Source: an uncultured Burkholderiales bacterium (lineage in GTDB: Bacteria; Pseudomonadota; Gammaproteobacteria; Burkholderiales; Thiobacillaceae). From it: DNA of 8,001 nucleotides. Each line of letters begins with the position of its first letter. Positions within the stretch are counted from its first letter, which is position 1. Both the position numbers and the translations under genes were made by a program. The DNA is taken from contig CALAMX010000136.1 of NCBI GenBank assembly GCA_937925755.1, positions 1 through 8,001 of the forward strand, given 5' to 3'. A model generated the notes under the pieces. It was not told where the DNA came from. It did not search any database and saw only the letters and a program-made list of their open reading frames with translations. Below, piece by piece: positions 5,757 through 8,001 of the stretch.

Positions 5757-7544
5757 TCAGAACGATGGCGGATGGGCCAGGGTCGCCCGCCACAGGGGGT
5801 CGCCGATGGCGCCTGCACGGGCCTGTTCCAGCACCGCATTGGCGCGCCGAGTGAGCGCCGGGATCCCTGCAGTGCGTGTCACGGCGACCAGGAGCGCAGC
5901 CGGGGCCGGTGTGGGACCATCCTTCCAGGGATCGGCAGGCTGCGCGGCGAGCAGGCTCGCCTCTTCCAGGTGAAACGCCCTGCCATCGTGAAATCGTTGC
6001 CACGCAGTCTGAACCACCCGGCGCAGAAAACCGCGGGCATCTTCACGCCGGCTCAGCGCGGCATAGCGCGCCAGACCGTAGGCGAGATCGGCATAGTCCT
6101 CCAGTTCAGCCGGACCGAGCGGGCGTGTGTCGGCGATCCCCTTGAGGAGGCGGTCATCCTGCCAGAGCTGACTTCGGGCGAAGCGATACAAGGCATCGGC
6201 CTGCGGGCGGTAGCGTGGGTCGACGGCGGCTGCGGCGGACAGTGCAGCGAGGGCCAAGCCGTTCCAACCCGTGAGCACCTTCTCATCGCGGGGAATTGGG
6301 CGCTGTGCGCGTAGAGCCCGCAGCTTGGCGTGGACTGCGGCCAGGGCCTGCTTTTCTGCTGCGCTGGCCGGGCGTTTTTCCTGTGGCAGATGGCCCAGCT
6401 CGAAGTCTGCGGCCAGATCGAGTGCCCAGACGCGCGTGACCAGGGCCATCTCCGCCGGGTCGAGGATACTGCGGAGGGTCTCCTTGTCCCACAGATAGCC
6501 GCCCCCTTCCCTGCCCTGATCGTCCAAGGCCGAGAGGCTCGCTACGAAGCCGCGGGCGGCGCTGCCGCGCTCGACCGCCATGTCGTTGAGAAGGAAGTCG
6601 ACCGTCTCCAGACCGATGCGCCGAAAGGCGGGCTCGCGCAGGACCTCGGCCGCACGCAGGAAAACGAGGGCGAGCTGGGCGTTGTCGTAGAGCATCTTCT
6701 CAAAATGCGGCTCGTGCCAGTCCGGGTCGATGGTGTAGCGAAAGAAACCACCACCGACGTGATCGCGTAACCCGCCCTCGCTCATCTGCCGCAGCGTCAA
6801 GAGCAGGAACTCGGCAATCTGAGCATCCGGCGTACGCGACAAGCTTTCCAGCAAGGCAAGGATCTGCGGCGCCATGGGAAATTTGGCCGTCCTGTCGAAG
6901 CCGCCGCGCAGCATGTCGGCTTGCGCCTTGGCCGCGGTGAGAAAGGCCTCGGGCAGATCGACGATGACCCGCGCTCGGTCGTGCTTCGCCGCTTCACGGG
7001 CAAGCCGCGCCAGCGCCGGGCCTTCGCGCCGCCAACGCTCGGCCAGCGCGCGCGCGACCTGCAAGAATTCATCCCGGGGGGCATAAGCGATCGCGAACAG
7101 CGGGTAGCCCTCTGGGGTCAGAAAGACATTGAGCGGCCAGCCGGCGATCCCCCGCGTGCGCTCGGAAAATGCCTGCAGGGCCGCATCCAGGGCGGCGTTC
7201 ACCTCGCGATCGACCTTCACGGGGACGAAGTTGGCATTGATGAAGCGGGCGGCCTCGGGATCCTTCCAGGTCTCGCGCTGCATCACGTGGCACCAGTGGC
7301 AGGCGAAGTAGCCCAGCGAGACCAGGATTAAGCGGTTGTCACGCCGGGCGGTCTTGAGCGCTGCCGGCCCCCAGACCTGCCAATGCACTGGGTCCTGCGC
7401 ATGCAGCGCCAGATAGGGCGAGGCCTGTCCGACCATGCGGTTGGCCGCCTGCACCCCAGCCGCGGACATGCACACGATCATCACGACAGCCAGCCAAAGC
7501 CTCGAGAGGCCCACCCGCATACCGTTACGAAGGGTCGTGCGCAT
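5757..7544 (-). CDS. Exported thioredoxin-fold protein of the DUF255 / YyaL / SPATA20 family
   Basis: The biochemical role of this family is unknown. Members join a thioredoxin-like domain to an alpha/alpha toroid resembling glycosidases and sugar epimerases. The 595 residues start with a Sec-type signal peptide (RLWLAVVMIVCMSAAGVQA, likely cut near residue 33). The family N-terminal motif follows (ANRMVGQASPYLALHAQDPVHW), then the redox-type motif GYFACHWCHVM with CHWC at 82-85, and RGIAGWPLNVFLTPEGYPLF (131-150). The helical half includes DHVGGGFFRYTIDPDWHEPHFEKMLYDNAQ (261-290) and RDEKVLTGWNGLALAAL (419-435). The start is ATG 7544, because GAGGAGG lies about six bases upstream; an in-frame ATG at 7577 would put charged residues and no Shine-Dalgarno ahead of it. 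It is somewhat shorter than typical members (about 650-700). It converges on the protease gene with 49 bases between stops. Confidence 0.93.
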   Translation of the reverse strand: MRTTLRNGMRVGLSRLWLAVVMIVCMSAAGVQAANRMVGQASPYLALHAQDPVHWQVWGPAALKTARRDNRLILVSLGYFACHWCHVMQRETWKDPEAARFINANFVPVKVDREVNAALDAALQAFSERTRGIAGWPLNVFLTPEGYPLFAIAYAPRDEFLQVARALAERWRREGPALARLAREAAKHDRARVIVDLPEAFLTAAKAQADMLRGGFDRTAKFPMAPQILALLESLSRTPDAQIAEFLLLTLRQMSEGGLRDHVGGGFFRYTIDPDWHEPHFEKMLYDNAQLALVFLRAAEVLREPAFRRIGLETVDFLLNDMAVERGSAARGFVASLSALDDQGREGGGYLWDKETLRSILDPAEMALVTRVWALDLAADFELGHLPQEKRPASAAEKQALAAVHAKLRALRAQRPIPRDEKVLTGWNGLALAALSAAAAVDPRYRPQADALYRFARSQLWQDDRLLKGIADTRPLGPAELEDYADLAYGLARYAALSRREDARGFLRRVVQTAWQRFHDGRAFHLEEASLLAAQPADPWKDGPTPAPAALLVAVTRTAGIPALTRRANAVLEQARAGAIGDPLWRATLAHPPSF

Positions 7545-7754
7545 CGGCCCCCTCCTCAAAAGCACAACGCGACACATGAGTGCTCTTCCTCATTGCTCCA
7601 CGAGCGCCACCCCGTGTGCTCGCTCTAGGCTTCAGCCGCTCGGCCATGCATCTCCTCACGTTCGTCTGCACTGAAGCGCCCTACGACATCACTTCTCGCG
7701 GCGTGCCCTCCATTGCCTGGCGCACCCTCATGCACCTGGCCTTCTTCAGCGTTA
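7545..7754. other. Gap upstream of the DUF255 gene, no convincing gene
   Basis: This stretch must hold the promoter of the leftward DUF255 gene, but no convincing -35/-10 pair was seen. On the plus strand a frame starting with GTG at 7580 stays open to a stop at 7786, with high GC at third positions and a hydrophobic product. It has no Shine-Dalgarno and runs into the hairpins beginning at 7755, so it is not called a gene. A minus-strand frame ending at 7626 is open back to a stop near 7780 and is likewise unconvincing; either could be the eroded end of a gene cut by an insertion at about 7755. Confidence 0.4.
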
Positions 7755-7774
7755 GGACTCCTTGCAGGGAGTCC
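7755..7774. repeat. Perfect 7-bp hairpin GGACTCC / GGAGTCC
   Basis: GGACTCC (7755-7761) and GGAGTCC (7768-7774) are exact reverse complements around a 6-base loop TTGCAG. It marks the boundary where ordinary sequence gives way to the highly structured GC-rich right edge, and its last two bases are shared with the next, longer stem. It could be the subterminal palindrome of an IS200/IS605-type element end, a pre-existing hairpin used as insertion site, or the 5' stem of the adjoining RNA. There is no T-tract on the plus-strand side. Confidence 0.7.
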
Positions 7775-8001
7775 CGTTCAACCTAGAAACCGCAGTTGAA
7801 CGGGCCCGAAGGGCGGTTCAAGCGGGTGTCTGGCTTGATACGACGCCGCCGCAGGGCGACCGCGACGGGCGAAGCAGGGGCCCCTTCTGGGGATGCGACC
7901 CCGTCGCGGGATGCTGGCGCCCCACCTGCGGTCGCCGGCATCCCCTGCGCTGGCCGATCCCCGCTCGCGCGGGGCCCCTCGGCCGACGCTGCGGGGCGCC
8001 C
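7773..8001 (+). ncRNA. Multi-stem structured RNA, HEARO / IscB omega-RNA-like (partial, runs off the edge)
   Basis: Successive stems can be read directly: CCCGTTCAAC with GTTGAACGGG (7773-7782/7795-7804, 10 bp); GCCC-GAA-GGGC (7804-7814); GTGTC with GATAC (7826-7830/7837-7841, one G-U); CGCC with GGCG (7844-7847/7855-7858); CCGCGACGGG with CCCGTCGCGG (7860-7869/7900-7909, 10 bp) enclosing CCCC-TTCT-GGGG (7881-7892); 7908-7919 with 7933-7944 (12 bp, one G-U); and GGCCGA/TCGGCC (7952-7957/7979-7984) enclosing CCCCGC-TCGC-GCGGGG (7959-7974). Both wobble pairs work only if the plus strand is the RNA. The 5' arrangement recalls, from memory, HEARO RNAs, the guide-bearing omega RNAs encoded just upstream of IscB nucleases in IS200/IS605-type elements. 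In that family the IscB gene would follow to the right, outside the window. The structure is well supported; the class is a hypothesis. A cis-regulatory leader or another repetitive palindromic element are alternatives. Confidence 0.55.

Noticed and set aside
7545..7577. Upstream ATG at 7577 for the DUF255 protein
   Set aside because: It has no Shine-Dalgarno sequence, whereas ATG 7544 has GAGGAGG at ideal spacing and gives a canonical signal peptide.
7580..7786. Plus-strand frame of 68 codons (GTG start) at the right edge
   Set aside because: It has no ribosome-binding site or recognised motif, and its end runs through the 7755-7774 hairpin into the first RNA stem. The high third-position GC is intriguing but could reflect overall composition or a gene remnant.
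7755..8001. CRISPR array or simple terminator at the right edge
   Set aside because: There are no regularly spaced identical direct repeats, and no T-tract follows any hairpin on either strand; the stems differ in sequence and nest, which fits a folded RNA better.

Overview
The window looks like a GC-rich proteobacterial chromosome, most likely a gammaproteobacterium (Chromatiales-like) or a close betaproteobacterial relative. The evidence is the gene order petA-petB-petC-sspA-sspB on one strand, protein sequences that recall those two classes, a cytochrome b with a PVWY Qo motif, and an AlgW/DegS-type periplasmic protease. This rests on reading the sequence by eye; no search was run.

Left edge (1-558): positions about 21-302 hold a decayed fragment of an IS256-family transposase broken by at least two frame changes. 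No gene was recognised from there to the tRNA. A tRNA-Thr(UGU) gene with encoded CCA lies on the minus strand at 559-634, followed on its 3' side by a weak terminator-like hairpin with a T-rich tract.

Core (684-4330, minus strand): a compact operon reads petA (Rieske protein), petB (cytochrome b), petC (cytochrome c1), sspA and sspB. The first three encode the complete three-subunit cytochrome bc1 complex (quinol:cytochrome c oxidoreductase, complex III). petB and petC overlap as ATGA, and the remaining gaps are 13-24 bases, so one transcript probably carries respiration genes together with the stringent-starvation regulators SspA and SspB.

Middle (4331-5707): a 216-base divergent intergenic region separates petA from a membrane-anchored, single-PDZ, DegS/AlgW-type serine protease on the plus strand. 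Convergent to it, at 5757-7544 on the minus strand, is a DUF255/YyaL-type thioredoxin-fold protein with a signal peptide and a CHWC motif. Its start is reassigned to 7544 because of a strong Shine-Dalgarno sequence.

Right edge (7545-8001): there is no convincing gene. From about 7755 to the end the DNA becomes extremely GC-rich and folds into a chain of perfect or G-U-containing stems (10, 4, 5, 4, 10, 12 and 6+6 bp). The layout, and the 5' segment with its CCCGTTCAAC / GTTGAACGGG stem followed by GCCCGAAGGGC, recall the HEARO / IscB omega-RNA class. If that is right, the window ends inside a mobile IscB-type RNA-guided nuclease element whose protein gene should start just past the right edge. 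This is the most interesting part of the window.
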